From contig JAICUF010000006.1 in the NCBI GenBank assembly GCA_025935995.1, positions 1 to 56,978 of the forward strand: 56,978 nt of DNA, written 5' to 3'. Positions within the stretch are counted from its first letter, which is position 1, and each line of letters opens with the position of its first letter. Both the position numbers and the translations under genes were made by a program. This document shows positions 1 through 8,797 of this stretch, one piece after another. The DNA is from Gemmatimonadales bacterium. GTDB lineage: Bacteria; Gemmatimonadota; Gemmatimonadetes; Gemmatimonadales; GWC2-71-9. The notes under the pieces are model-generated. The model made no database searches and was not told where the DNA came from. It saw nothing but the letters and a program-made list of their open reading frames with translations.

Positions 1-214
1 CGTTCTTCCAGTCCACGTCGGCAAAGGCGACGAGGTGCTCGCCGCTCATCCCGGTCACGTCGTTCCGCCCCATCCCGCCCACCCCGATGCACGCCACGTT
101 GAGCGTGTCGCTCGGCGCCCGGTAGCCGCGGCCCAGCACGTGCCGCGGCACGATGGTGAACGCGAGGCCGGCGGACGCGGCGGTGTTCACGAAGTTCCGT
201 CTGGAGACACCCAT
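1..214 (-). CDS. Gfo/Idh/MocA-family oxidoreductase, N-terminal part (cut by window edge)
   Basis: Only the first 71 residues are present; the gene runs off the left edge. It opens with a twin-arginine export signal (SRRNF at residues 4-8, then a short hydrophobic stretch), followed by a Rossmann nucleotide-binding start with the glycine motif GVGGMG at about residues 43-48. This is the usual layout of exported Gfo/Idh/MocA NAD(P)-dependent sugar oxidoreductases. It is the third gene of a leftward operon after the DUF1080 protein and the MFS transporter, 24 nt downstream of the latter. Such enzymes oxidise or reduce a hydroxyl of a sugar or glycoside; the actual substrate cannot be read from this fragment. 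Confidence 0.82.
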   Translation of the reverse strand, partial: MGVSRRNFVNTAASAGLAFTIVPRHVLGRGYRAPSDTLNVACIGVGGMGRNDVTGMSGEHLVAFADVDWKN

Positions 215-238
215 GTCGGCTCCCTTGGTGTGAGGCGC

Positions 239-1438
239 TCAGGCGGCCGCCGCGCGCTCCGCGCGGGGCCGGAAGAGCAGCGCGAATCCGATCAGTACCA
301 CGAACGCCATCGCCGCGGGCACCAGCCAGATGGTGCGCCAGTCGTGCGACCCGTCGGGCGCCGTCCAGTGTCCGACCACGGCGCCCGACGCGAAGGCCCC
401 GATGAAGTAGCCGAGGCCGTTGGTCACGAAGTTGATGAGCCCCTGCGCCGCCGCGCGGATCCGGACGCCGGCCTTCTCGTCGGTGTAGATCTGCCCGCCC
501 ACGAAGAAGAAGTCGTAGCAGATCCCGTGCAGCACGATGCCCAGGTAGATGAGCCACATCCCGGCACCGGCGTCGCCCTGACTGAAGGCCACGTACCGAA
601 GGGCCCACGCGAGCATGCCGCCCAGCATGATGCCCTTGATGCCGAAGCGCCGGAGCGCGAGCGGCAGCAACAGCATGAAGAGCACCTCCGACATCTGGCC
701 GAAGGTCTGGATGAACGCCGGATTCGGCGCCTTGATCTCGTTGAGGAACGGATTGGCGAAGGTGTAGTAGAACTGGAGCGGAATGCAGAGCAGGAACGAG
801 CCGAGGACGAAGATGAGGAACGAGCGGTCACGGAAGAGCGTGAGCGCGTCGAGGCCCAGGGCGTCGCGCGCGCTGAACGGCGTGCCGGCCGCCTTCGGCG
901 GCGTGTGCGGCAGCATGAGCGAGTAGAGGCCGAGCACGATCGAGCCCATCGCCCCCACCCGGAGCGGCAGCGCCAGCGGGTCGGCGTGCAGCACGCGCCC
1001 GATCAGGATCCCCGCCACGATCCAGCCCAGCGTGCCGAGCACGCGGATGCCGGGGAAGTCGCGCGCCGGATTTTCCACGTGGTGGAACGAGATGGAGTTG
1101 GTGAGGGAGAGGGTGGGCATGTAGCACAGCGCGTACAGAATGAGCATCGGGTAGAAGGTCCCGAACGTCGTCTGCCGCGACACGAGCCAGAGCAGCACCC
1201 CTCCCACGAGATGCAGGATCGCCAGCAGCTTCTCCGTGGCGAAGAAGCGGTCCGCCACCATCCCGATGAAGAACGGGGAGACGAGCGCCGCGATCGCCGT
1301 GGCGCCGTAGGCGAGTCCCACCTCCGGGCCGCTGAAGTGGAGCGTCTGCGTGAGGTAGGTGCCCATCGTGACGAACCATGACCCCCACACGAAGTACTGC
1401 AGGAACATCATGATGGACAGGCGTGCCCGTGTGCTCAT
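239..1438 (-). CDS. MFS sugar/nucleoside transporter (NHS-like)
   Basis: A 399-residue inner-membrane protein with about 12 hydrophobic helices. It begins with the pattern [19 protein letters not shown], typical of the nucleoside:H+ symporter branch of the major facilitator superfamily, which also holds many sugar transporters of heterotrophic bacteria. The start chosen is the ATG that overlaps the stop of the upstream DUF1080 gene (ATGA), implying translational coupling; the frame stays open further upstream but that part is not transporter-like. With the neighbouring DUF1080 protein and Gfo/Idh/MocA oxidoreductase it probably imports a sugar or glycoside. Substrate unknown. Confidence 0.85.
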   Translation of the reverse strand: MSTRARLSIMMFLQYFVWGSWFVTMGTYLTQTLHFSGPEVGLAYGATAIAALVSPFFIGMVADRFFATEKLLAILHLVGGVLLWLVSRQTTFGTFYPMLILYALCYMPTLSLTNSISFHHVENPARDFPGIRVLGTLGWIVAGILIGRVLHADPLALPLRVGAMGSIVLGLYSLMLPHTPPKAAGTPFSARDALGLDALTLFRDRSFLIFVLGSFLLCIPLQFYYTFANPFLNEIKAPNPAFIQTFGQMSEVLFMLLLPLALRRFGIKGIMLGGMLAWALRYVAFSQGDAGAGMWLIYLGIVLHGICYDFFFVGGQIYTDEKAGVRIRAAAQGLINFVTNGLGYFIGAFASGAVVGHWTAPDGSHDWRTIWLVPAAMAFVVLIGFALLFRPRAERAAAA

Positions 1439-2133
1439 GGCAGCGTCCGGATCCGGATGTTCCGGAGGGTGAGCGCGCCGTCGTGGTCGCCCTGGATCCC
1501 GATGTGGCCCTGGTGCGCCCGGCCGTAGTGCGGCCACTCGCCGAACTTGCTCGCCTTGACCTTGGCCTCCCAGTCGGGACTCCAGAGCTCGTACTCCACC
1601 ACCTTCTGTCCGTTGAGCCAGTGCTCGATATGCGCGCCCTTCGCCACGATCCGCGAGCTGTTCCACTCGCCGGCCGGCTTCACCACGCCGGCCGGGGGCG
1701 CGTAGAGCGCGTAGGCCGACGCGGCCGACGTCAGACGGTTCTTCCCGTCGGGATGGCCGGCATCGTCGAGCAGCTGATACTCCGGGCCCGACCAGTAGAT
1801 GTGCTCATATTCCTCGGTGGCGCGATAGAAGACGCCGGCGTTCCCGCCGGGGGCCAGCTTCCAGTCGAAGGCGAGCTCGAAATCGCCGAATTCGTCGCGA
1901 CTCACGAGATCGCCGGTGCTGGTGGACTTGGTGAGCGTCCCGTGCGCGATCCGCCAGCCGCTCGGCACGCTGTCGCTCTGGTACCCGCGCCAGGCGGCCA
2001 GGCTGGTACCGTCGAAGAGCGGGTGCCAGCCGTCGTCGGGCGTCACCTTCCCGCCCTGTCCGCAGGCCGCGGCCGCCGATACCATTCCGGCAAGGGCGAG
2101 CCACCTGAGCCGGGAGGTCGTGCCATGGGTCAT
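1435..2133 (-). CDS. DUF1080 (3-keto-disaccharide hydrolase-like) lipoprotein
   Basis: A 232-residue exported protein. A signal sequence ends in a lipobox (SAAAAC, Cys about residue 24), so it is probably a lipoprotein. The mature part shows the DUF1080 / concanavalin-like glucanase pattern: [13 protein letters not shown] near the start, then [20 protein letters not shown] and a C-terminal HIGIQGDH. Family members are implicated in cleaving 3-keto-glycosides made by Gfo/Idh/MocA oxidoreductases, and one of those is two genes downstream. First gene of the leftward operon; a possible promoter lies at 2194-2222. The exact glycoside is not known. Confidence 0.85.
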   Translation of the reverse strand: MTHGTTSRLRWLALAGMVSAAAACGQGGKVTPDDGWHPLFDGTSLAAWRGYQSDSVPSGWRIAHGTLTKSTSTGDLVSRDEFGDFELAFDWKLAPGGNAGVFYRATEEYEHIYWSGPEYQLLDDAGHPDGKNRLTSAASAYALYAPPAGVVKPAGEWNSSRIVAKGAHIEHWLNGQKVVEYELWSPDWEAKVKASKFGEWPHYGRAHQGHIGIQGDHDGALTLRNIRIRTLP

Positions 2134-2193
2134 CGTCGTTGTCTCGCGGAGATGGTGAGGAACAGCGCCGCGCCGGGTGGCGCGGATCGGTTG

Positions 2194-2222
2194 AGAATAC
2201 GGGCCGGCGTCGTGAAGCGAAA
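2194..2222 (-). promoter_or_regulatory. Candidate sigma-70 promoter for the DUF1080-MFS-oxidoreductase operon
   Basis: On the minus strand, TTTCGC (2222-2217), a 17-base spacer, then TATTCT (2199-2194). This predicts a leader of about 54 nt before the start at 2133. The -35 box is weak. The same TTTCGC box with 17-base spacing stands before the symporter operon at 10613-10641. Inferred from spacing and consensus only. Confidence 0.35.
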
Positions 2223-3333
2223 GATCGGCGCGCGGATATTCCTGGCCTTCGCGGTGCAGGGGTCGCTGGGCGGCGCCGGCGCGCGCGCCGCGGCGGCGCA
2301 GCGGGCACCCGAGAACGTCGTCCTCATCGTGAGCGACGGCCTCCGCTGGCAGGAGGTCTTCCGGGGCGCCGACACCGCGCTCGTGAACCGCCGCTGGGGC
2401 GGCGTGGAGGACACCACGGCGCTCCGCCGTGAATTCGTCCGCGCCACGCGTGACAGCGCTCGCGCCGCCCTCCTTCCCTTCCTCTGGGGCACCGTCGCCC
2501 GCCAGGGCCAGCTCCTCGGCGATCGCGATTCGGCGGGCGATGCGGCGGTCACCAACGGGTTCAAGTTCTCCTATCCCGGCTACAGCGAGATGATCACCGG
2601 CCACGCCGACCCGCGGGTCGACAGCAACGACGGGCCGCCCAATCCCAACCTGACCGTCTTCGAGTGGCTCGCGCGGCAGCCCGATTATCGGGGACGCGTG
2701 GCCGTCTTCGGCACCTGGGACGCCTTTCCGCGGATCTTCAATCGCGAGCGGAGCGGGCTTCCGATCAGGGCCGGGTGGGAGCCGCCGTTCCCCAGGCCGG
2801 CCGACTCCGCCCAGGCCCTGCTCGATCACCTCTACGCCGGCACCACCCGCATCTGGGGGGACGAGCTGGCCTACGACGCCTTCATGCAGGCGGAGGTCCT
2901 CGACGCGGTGCGCCGCGAGCATCCGCGCGTCCTCTTCGTGGGCTACGGCGAAACCGACGAGTGGGCCCACAGCCGCCGGTACGATCAGACCCTCGAGTCC
3001 GCGCACCGCGTCGACGGATTCATCGCGGAGCTCTGGAACACGATGCAGCGCATCCCGCAGTACCGCGGCCGCACCACCTTCATCGTGACCGCCGATCACG
3101 GCCGCGGCCCCACACGGGAGACGTGGACCGACCACGGCCACGACGTGGAAGGCGCCGAGCAGATCTGGATCGCCGTCCTCGGGCCGCACACGCCGCCGCT
3201 CGGCGTCCGCCGCACCGACGCGCCCGTCACCCAGAGCCAGATCGCCGCGACGCTCGCGGCGGCGCTGGGCCTCGATTACGGCGCAGCGGAGCGGTCGGCG
3301 GCGGCGGCGATCGCGGGCGCGGTGACCCGCTGA
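2212..3333 (+). CDS. Alkaline-phosphatase-superfamily exported hydrolase
   Basis: About 373 residues. After a short basic N-terminus and hydrophobic stretch ending near AAAQ, the protein carries alkaline-phosphatase-superfamily metal motifs: LIVSDGLRW (first metal Asp), a predicted nucleophile region FSYPGYSEM, GYGETDEWAH, and TADHGRG with a later TDHGHD. Family members hydrolyse phosphate, phosphodiester or sulfate esters; the class is not resolved here. The start is uncertain: GTG at 2212 gives a clean signal peptide, while ATG at 2152 is in frame but gives an odd N-terminus. It is divergent from the DUF1080 operon and its TGA overlaps the ATG of the fucosidase, so the two are co-translated. 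It may remove phosphate or sulfate groups from glycans before hydrolysis (inference). Confidence 0.8.
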   Translation: MKRKIGARIFLAFAVQGSLGGAGARAAAAQRAPENVVLIVSDGLRWQEVFRGADTALVNRRWGGVEDTTALRREFVRATRDSARAALLPFLWGTVARQGQLLGDRDSAGDAAVTNGFKFSYPGYSEMITGHADPRVDSNDGPPNPNLTVFEWLARQPDYRGRVAVFGTWDAFPRIFNRERSGLPIRAGWEPPFPRPADSAQALLDHLYAGTTRIWGDELAYDAFMQAEVLDAVRREHPRVLFVGYGETDEWAHSRRYDQTLESAHRVDGFIAELWNTMQRIPQYRGRTTFIVTADHGRGPTRETWTDHGHDVEGAEQIWIAVLGPHTPPLGVRRTDAPVTQSQIAATLAAALGLDYGAAERSAAAAIAGAVTR

Positions 3334-4733
3334 TGCACCGCCGCGAGTTCGTCGCCGCCGGTGCGCTGGGGCTCGCCGCCACCGCGCGTCCCGGCGTGCG
3401 TGCCTTCGGGTCGCGCCGGGCGCCCCGCCCGTCGCCGGCCCAGCTCGCCTGGCAGCGCCGCGAGCTGGCCCTCTTCCTCCACTTCGGCATCAACACCTTC
3501 ACCGACCGCGAGTGGGGAACCGGCACCGAGGATCCGCGCGACTTCAACCCCGCGGCGCTCGATACGCGGCAGTGGGCCCGCGCCGCGCGTGCCGGCGGCT
3601 TCCGCACGGTGATCCTCACGGCCAAGCATCACGACGGATTCTGCCTCTGGCCCAGCCGGCTCACCACCCACTCGGTGGCGTCCAGCCCCTGGCGCCAGGG
3701 CCGCGGCGACGTCGTCCGCGAGCTGGCCGATGCGGCGCGCGCCGATGGCCTTCTCCTCGGCCTCTATCTCTCGCCCTGGGACCGGCACGCGCCGTCGTAC
3801 GGGAGCGGCGAGCGATACAACGACTTCTACTGCGCGCAGCTGGAGGAGCTCCTCACCGGCTACGGCCCCGTCGCCGAGGTCTGGTTCGACGGCGCGAATG
3901 GCGAAGGGCCCGACGGCCGGCGACAGCAATACGACTGGCCGCGCATCCATCGCGTGGTGCGGCGTCGTCAGCCCGCCGCTCTCATCTTCTCCGATGCGGG
4001 CCCCGACATCCGCTGGGCCGGCAACGAGCGCGGCGTCGCCGGCGACCCGAACTGGTGCACCGTGGATCCGGCGGCGGTCCCCTATCCCGGCGCGAGCGGC
4101 GACGGCGTCACCGATGCGCTCCTGCACGGCGATCCCGAGGGCACCGTCTGGCGCCCCGCCGAGTCCGACGTCTCGATCCGGCCGGGATGGTTCTGGCATC
4201 CGGCGGAGGACGGCCAAGTGCGGAGTGCCGACAACCTGCTCGAGCTGTACCTCACGTCGGTCGGACGGAACAGCGGGCTGCTGCTCAACGTCCCGCCCAC
4301 GCGCGAGGGTCGGCTGCACGCAACCGACGTGGAGCGTCTGGCGGAGTTCGATCGGCGGCGGCGGGAAGTGTTCGACGTCGATCTCGCGCGCGGGGGCCGG
4401 GTCTCGAGGAGTTCCGTCTCGCGCGATGGCCGCACGATCCGCCTGGAATGCGCCCTGCCCCGGCCCGTCACTTTCGACCTCGTGTCCCTCGAGGAGGCGA
4501 TCGCGCTGGGCCAGTCGATCGAGCACTACGAAATCGAATTCTGGGACGGCGACTGGCAGCGGCTCAGCAGGGGCACCACCATCGGCCACCGGAAGATCGA
4601 CCGCGTCCCGGCCGTCTCCGCCGGACGTCTTCGCGTGACCGCCACGTCGCGCCGCGGCGCTCCCCGTCTCGCCGCGCTCACCGTCCACCGGCTTGGGGCT
4701 GCCCCGGCAGCGGGGCCGGACGGCGGTAGTTGA
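3333..4733 (+). CDS. Alpha-L-fucosidase, GH29
   Basis: A 466-residue protein beginning with a Tat signal (MHRREFVAAGALGLAATA). The catalytic domain shows GH29 hallmarks: FLHFGINTF near residue 47, FRTVILTAKHHDGFCLW near residue 90, and EVWFDGANG at about residues 184-192, where the Asp is the expected nucleophile. The last 100 or so residues look like a beta-rich carbohydrate-binding domain (F5/8-like). It removes alpha-linked L-fucose from glycans outside the cytoplasm. The start is fixed by the TGATG overlap with the upstream phosphatase-family gene. The last 56 nt overlap the end of the convergent hexosaminidase gene. Confidence 0.9.
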   Translation: MHRREFVAAGALGLAATARPGVRAFGSRRAPRPSPAQLAWQRRELALFLHFGINTFTDREWGTGTEDPRDFNPAALDTRQWARAARAGGFRTVILTAKHHDGFCLWPSRLTTHSVASSPWRQGRGDVVRELADAARADGLLLGLYLSPWDRHAPSYGSGERYNDFYCAQLEELLTGYGPVAEVWFDGANGEGPDGRRQQYDWPRIHRVVRRRQPAALIFSDAGPDIRWAGNERGVAGDPNWCTVDPAAVPYPGASGDGVTDALLHGDPEGTVWRPAESDVSIRPGWFWHPAEDGQVRSADNLLELYLTSVGRNSGLLLNVPPTREGRLHATDVERLAEFDRRRREVFDVDLARGGRVSRSSVSRDGRTIRLECALPRPVTFDLVSLEEAIALGQSIEHYEIEFWDGDWQRLSRGTTIGHRKIDRVPAVSAGRLRVTATSRRGAPRLAALTVHRLGAAPAAGPDGGS

Positions 4734-6342
4734 CGTCCAGCGCGTCGAGCCGCGCGAGGTGCGCGACGAGCCGCGACCGGAAGTCCGCATAGTCCTTCCG
4801 CCCGAGCGGTGTCCAGAGGACTTCAGCCAGCGCCGCCATGCGGGGGTATGCCATGTACTCCACGTTCTTGGGCCCCCTGATGTACTCCGTCCACACCTGG
4901 CCCTGCGCCCCGAGGACGTGCTTCGCGAAGCGCGGCTCCAGCTCGGTCGGGAGCGGATCGTAGGAATACACCGTGTCGAGGGGCAGGAAGCCGCCGATCG
5001 CGAGCGGCTCATGCGTGTGGTCGAGCGACTGGTACTGATCGAAGTAGGTGTGGCTGCCGGGCGCCATGACCACGTCGTGCCCGGCCCGCGCCGCCTCGAT
5101 CCCCCCGCTCGTGCCGCGCCACGACATCACCGCCGCGTGCGGCGCGAGCCCGCCCTCGAGAATCTCGTCCCAGCCGATCATCCGGCGGCCGCGCGCCGTG
5201 AGGAAGTCGTCCATCTGCCGGATGAACCAGCTCTGCAGCGCATCTTCGTTCGTGAGTCCGAGCGCGCGCATCCGCTCCTGCACCCGCGGCGTGGACTTCC
5301 ACTGCGTCTTCGGCGCCTCGTCCCCGCCCACGTGGATGTAGGGACCGGGGAAGAGTTCCATCACGTCGGTCAGCACGTCCTGCATGAAGTGGACGGTGCT
5401 GTCGGACGGATTCAGGATGTTCTGGCTCACGCCCCAGATGGTCCACACCGCAACCGAGTCGCCCGCGTTGCCGAGCCACGGATAGGCCGCGATCGCGGCC
5501 TGCGCGTGGCCCGGCATCTCGATCTCGGGCACCACGTTGACGAAGCGCGCGCGCGCGTACGCCACGATCTCGCGCACGTCCTGCTGCGTGTAGAAGCCGC
5601 CGTGCGCCTCGTGGTCGAACACCTGCTTCGCCGTGTCGGAGGTGTACGCGCCCACCAGCGTCTCCTTCCGCCAGCCGCCGACGGACGTGAGCCGCGGATA
5701 TTTCCTGATCTCGAGGCGCCACCCCTGGTCGTCGGTGAGATGCCAGTGGAACGAGTTCATCTTCTGGAGCGCGAGGAGGTCGATGTACTTCTTGACGAAC
5801 TCCTTCGGCATGAAGTGGCGGACCACGTCGAGGTGCGCACCGCGCCACTTGAAGCGGGGCCGGTCCTCGATCGCGACGGCCGGCATGGTCCACGCCACGC
5901 CACGCATCGGTGCCTCGCGGAGGATCTCCGGCGGCAGCAGCTGGCGAATCGTCTGGATGCCGTAGAAGAGACCCGCCGCCGCCGGCGCGCGCACCGTGAC
6001 GACCCCCGGCCGCACCTCCAGCGCGTAGCCCTCGTCCCCGAGCCGCTTGAGGCTCGCGTCGTGGCGCAGCACGATTCGGTTTCCGGACACGGCCCCCCGG
6101 CGCACCGGCAGCGTGTAGCCGGTCGCCGGCTCGAGATAGCGCGCAAGCTGCCGGCCGAGGCCGGCGCTCCGCGTGTCGGTCGAGATGACCGTGCGGGCGG
6201 TGAGCGTGAAGCGGCCCGCGTGCGGCGTGACCTTCGCCGGCCGCGGAATGACGGCGATCGGAGGGGCGGCGGTGGACTGCGCCGGGACGGTCGCGGGAAT
6301 GCCGGTCATGAGAAGGAAAAGCGGCAGCATCGCACGTCGCAT
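4678..6342 (-). CDS. Beta-N-acetylhexosaminidase, GH20
   Basis: A 554-residue exported enzyme. A signal peptide ends near PAQS. A GH20 N-terminal alpha/beta domain (residues about 30-150) precedes the TIM barrel, which contains FHWHLTDDQGWR, EIEMPGH and the catalytic pair in HVGGDEAPKT. It releases terminal GlcNAc or GalNAc from glycans or chitin fragments. ATG at 6342 is preferred over the GTG one codon earlier because GAGG stands 5 nt before it. It follows the Smr gene by 33 nt and is probably the last gene of the symporter-nucleotidyltransferase-kinase operon, supplying free hexosamine. Confidence 0.92.
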   Translation of the reverse strand: MRRAMLPLFLLMTGIPATVPAQSTAAPPIAVIPRPAKVTPHAGRFTLTARTVISTDTRSAGLGRQLARYLEPATGYTLPVRRGAVSGNRIVLRHDASLKRLGDEGYALEVRPGVVTVRAPAAAGLFYGIQTIRQLLPPEILREAPMRGVAWTMPAVAIEDRPRFKWRGAHLDVVRHFMPKEFVKKYIDLLALQKMNSFHWHLTDDQGWRLEIRKYPRLTSVGGWRKETLVGAYTSDTAKQVFDHEAHGGFYTQQDVREIVAYARARFVNVVPEIEMPGHAQAAIAAYPWLGNAGDSVAVWTIWGVSQNILNPSDSTVHFMQDVLTDVMELFPGPYIHVGGDEAPKTQWKSTPRVQERMRALGLTNEDALQSWFIRQMDDFLTARGRRMIGWDEILEGGLAPHAAVMSWRGTSGGIEAARAGHDVVMAPGSHTYFDQYQSLDHTHEPLAIGGFLPLDTVYSYDPLPTELEPRFAKHVLGAQGQVWTEYIRGPKNVEYMAYPRMAALAEVLWTPLGRKDYADFRSRLVAHLARLDALDVNYRRPAPLPGQPQAGGR

Positions 6343-6375
6343 CACGACCTCATCGTTGGCTCGTGGGACTTGACT

Positions 6376-6651
6376 TCAGCGCAGGCGCACGAGATACCCG
6401 CCCTCGTTTTCGTCCTTCGAGTACTCGGCGATCCGCCGCCCCAGCTCGCGCCTGATGATCCCGCCCACGAGGGGCAGCAGCACGGGTTTTCCGGCCGAAT
6501 GGTTGCCGCGTCCCGTGATGACGTGTACCACCTGGCCCGACCGCGCGCCGCCCTTGCCGCTGAGCATCCGCTCCACCGCCTGCCGCGCCATGCCGGCATC
6601 GAAGCCGTGCAGGTTGAGCTCCGCCGCGACCGGCGAGTCGAAGACGCTCAT
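6376..6651 (-). CDS. Small Smr-domain protein
   Basis: A 91-residue protein that is almost entirely an Smr (MutS-related C-terminal) domain: ELNLHGFDAGMARQAVERML near the N-terminus gives the LHG motif, and VVHVITGRGNHS gives the conserved TGxG motif. Smr domains bind branched DNA or RNA and often act as endonucleases. The start overlaps the stop of the sugar-kinase gene (ATGA), so it is translated as part of a sugar operon, an unexpected place. The link to sugar metabolism is not understood and may be only genomic. Confidence 0.85.
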   Translation of the reverse strand: MSVFDSPVAAELNLHGFDAGMARQAVERMLSGKGGARSGQVVHVITGRGNHSAGKPVLLPLVGGIIRRELGRRIAEYSKDENEGGYLVRLR

Positions 6652-7991
6652 GCGGCGCCGACGCGCGTCGCGGCCGGGCCCGCGCGCGTCACGAAGAATT
6701 CGGCGCGCGCCGCCGCGTCGGGAAAGCTCCGACGATACGCCCTCGCCCAGTCCGCGTGAAATGCCTCGGCGCGTCCTTCGGGAACCAGCGCCCAGACGCT
6801 CCCGCCGAAGCCCGCGCCAAACGCCGATGCCGCCGTGGCGCCAAGCTGCCGGGCCGACCGCGCGAGCGCCGACGTCTCCGGAATCTGGTTCCCCAGCAGC
6901 CGCTCGGCGCACTCCTGCGAGAGGTCCACCAGCGCCCCGAGCGAGGCAAGGTTGTCGTCGGCCAGCGCCTCCGCGGCCGCGGGAACGATCATCGCGGTCT
7001 CCGTCTGGAACTGCTCGAAGCGATCCGCGAGCGCGGTGCCGTCCTCATCCGCCGCGAGTCGCAGCAGGCCCCGCAGATGATGCGCCGCGCCGGCTCCCGA
7101 CCCCACCGCGTCGGCGAGCGACCGGTCATCGCGCCCCGTGTCGCGGTTCCACACGGCGAGCACCGCGGCCGCCTTTGCCGCGGCCTGGTTGTAGCGAGCG
7201 AGCGCGGCGCCCGTCTTCTCCGCGGCAACGCCGCTTGTCGCGATGAGCAGCCGCTGCCCGTCCGGCATCGCGACCGCCTGCTCGAAGCGAAGCGGGAGGA
7301 AGGCGTACTGGACCAGTGCGCCCGGCCGGCTGAGCAGGATTGCGGCGTGGTCCTGGCAGCCACCGGCCGTGCCGACGCCCGCGTCACCCGCGAATGACCC
7401 GAATGCCGACCCGTTCTCCACCGCACCCAGGTAGGCGGCGAGCGCGTCGCGGGACCGGACCACATCGCGGAACTCCGCCCGCTCCGCGAGGCCGTTCACT
7501 TCGGCCAGCGCGATGAAGATCGCCGTCACGAGCGCGCTGGAGCTGCTCATCCCCGCCGCCGGCGGCAGATCGCTCGCAAAGGCGAGCTCGGCACCCGCGA
7601 GCGGGCCGGCGAAGTTCCGCGCCATCCGCCGCGCCACCGTCACCGCGTAGTGGCCCCAGCTCCCCGGCGCCGAGCGGACGCTCTCGTCCACCGCTGAACG
7701 CACCACCTCGCCGGAGCGTATGTCGCGGATCCGGAAGCGGCAGTCCCGTCGCGGCACCGCGGTGAGGCAGATGCCGCGCTCGATCGCAGAGAGGAGGCTC
7801 CGCCCGCCGGCGTAATCGGTGTGCTTGCCCAGGAACTCGAGCCGGCCGGGCACCCAGTAGCGGCGCGCACCGTCGAGCGCGATCCCGTCGGCCTCGAGCA
7901 CCCGGTCGAGCTCGTCGAACCAGTCGGCTTTGCGGCGCGCTTCCACCCCGCTCATGCCGGCGGCCATGAGCTCGCGGGCAGCGTCGGTCAT
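6648..7991 (-). CDS. GHMP sugar kinase, galactokinase-like
   Basis: A 447-residue cytosolic kinase of the galactokinase branch. Sugar-binding motif GRLEFLGKHTDYAGG at about residues 49-63; ATP loop PPAAGMSSSSAL near residue 145; C-terminal FGAGFGGSVWAL. These kinases phosphorylate a sugar at C1 with ATP. The usual galactokinase motif is GEHTDY; here Lys replaces the Glu that, in characterised galactokinases, contacts the C6 side of galactose, so the substrate may not be galactose (inference; a uronic acid is one possibility). It overlaps the nucleotidyltransferase gene upstream (ATGA) and the Smr gene downstream (ATGA), implying a kinase plus pyrophosphorylase salvage route to an NDP-sugar. 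Confidence 0.85.
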   Translation of the reverse strand: MTDAARELMAAGMSGVEARRKADWFDELDRVLEADGIALDGARRYWVPGRLEFLGKHTDYAGGRSLLSAIERGICLTAVPRRDCRFRIRDIRSGEVVRSAVDESVRSAPGSWGHYAVTVARRMARNFAGPLAGAELAFASDLPPAAGMSSSSALVTAIFIALAEVNGLAERAEFRDVVRSRDALAAYLGAVENGSAFGSFAGDAGVGTAGGCQDHAAILLSRPGALVQYAFLPLRFEQAVAMPDGQRLLIATSGVAAEKTGAALARYNQAAAKAAAVLAVWNRDTGRDDRSLADAVGSGAGAAHHLRGLLRLAADEDGTALADRFEQFQTETAMIVPAAAEALADDNLASLGALVDLSQECAERLLGNQIPETSALARSARQLGATAASAFGAGFGGSVWALVPEGRAEAFHADWARAYRRSFPDAAARAEFFVTRAGPAATRVGAA

Positions 7992-8797
7992 GGGCGGGGC
8001 GTGATACTCTGGAGCCGGGTGGTGACTGCTGGGACATCGACCCGCGACGAAAGGTCGAGTACCGGCTCATCCGCCGGCAGCACCCGGACGGGGAAGGCGC
8101 CGGTGTCGATCGCCCGCTGCACCGCAAGCGGCAGCTCGAGCTCTCCCCGCGGCGATGGTCCCACCGTGCGGCAGACGTCGAAGACCCGGCGATCGAAGCG
8201 CCAGCAGTTCATGCTCACCCGCGCCTCCGGACCGAAACCGCCCAGCAGCTCCGGAGTCGGCTTCTCGACGATGCGTCGCAGGTACCCGTCCGCGTCCGCC
8301 TCGAGCAGCGCGAACCGCTCGATCCGATCCGCCGGTATGGTTCCCCCTCTGGTGAGCGCCGCGCGCGAGAATGCGGCCGTCGCCGGCTCCGGACACCTGG
8401 CGAGCCGGACGAGCACCGGAGCGGTGTACAGATTGTCTCCGTTCATCAGCAGGAACGGCTCCCCGGCCGTGAACGACTCGGCGGCGAGCACCGCGTCGGC
8501 CGTGCCCAGCGGCCTTGCCTGCTCGGCGAGCTCCACCTGAACCCGCCGGCGGGCACTGTCCGCGAAGTGACTCCGAATGCCTGCCGCATCCGGCGCGATG
8601 ACGAGGCACGCCCGCTCGATCCCTGCGTCGGCGAGCGCGGACAGCAGATAGTCGACGAACGGCCGGCCCACCGGCATCATCGCCTTGAGTCCGGCGTCGG
8701 CCGCCCGCTCCTGCTCCGGCTCGAGGAGCGCGCCGCCCCCCGCGTCTCGCATCCTGGAGCCTCTGCCGGCGGCCAGGATCACCGCCCGACGCGTCAT
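7988..8797 (-). CDS. Sugar-1-phosphate nucleotidyltransferase
   Basis: A 269-residue GT-A fold nucleotidyltransferase. The nucleotide-binding start AVILAAGRGSRM is followed by an insertion before the catalytic Lys region (LKAMMPVGRP), then LMNGDNLY with the metal-binding Asp and VEKPTPE. These enzymes join a sugar-1-phosphate to NTP to give an NDP-sugar. It sits between the symporter and the sugar kinase, overlapping both by 4 nt, so it most likely acts on the kinase product. Which sugar and which nucleotide cannot be told. The ATG at 8797 is fixed by the ATGA overlap with the symporter stop. Confidence 0.85.
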   Translation of the reverse strand: MTRRAVILAAGRGSRMRDAGGGALLEPEQERAADAGLKAMMPVGRPFVDYLLSALADAGIERACLVIAPDAAGIRSHFADSARRRVQVELAEQARPLGTADAVLAAESFTAGEPFLLMNGDNLYTAPVLVRLARCPEPATAAFSRAALTRGGTIPADRIERFALLEADADGYLRRIVEKPTPELLGGFGPEARVSMNCWRFDRRVFDVCRTVGPSPRGELELPLAVQRAIDTGAFPVRVLPADEPVLDLSSRVDVPAVTTRLQSITPRP

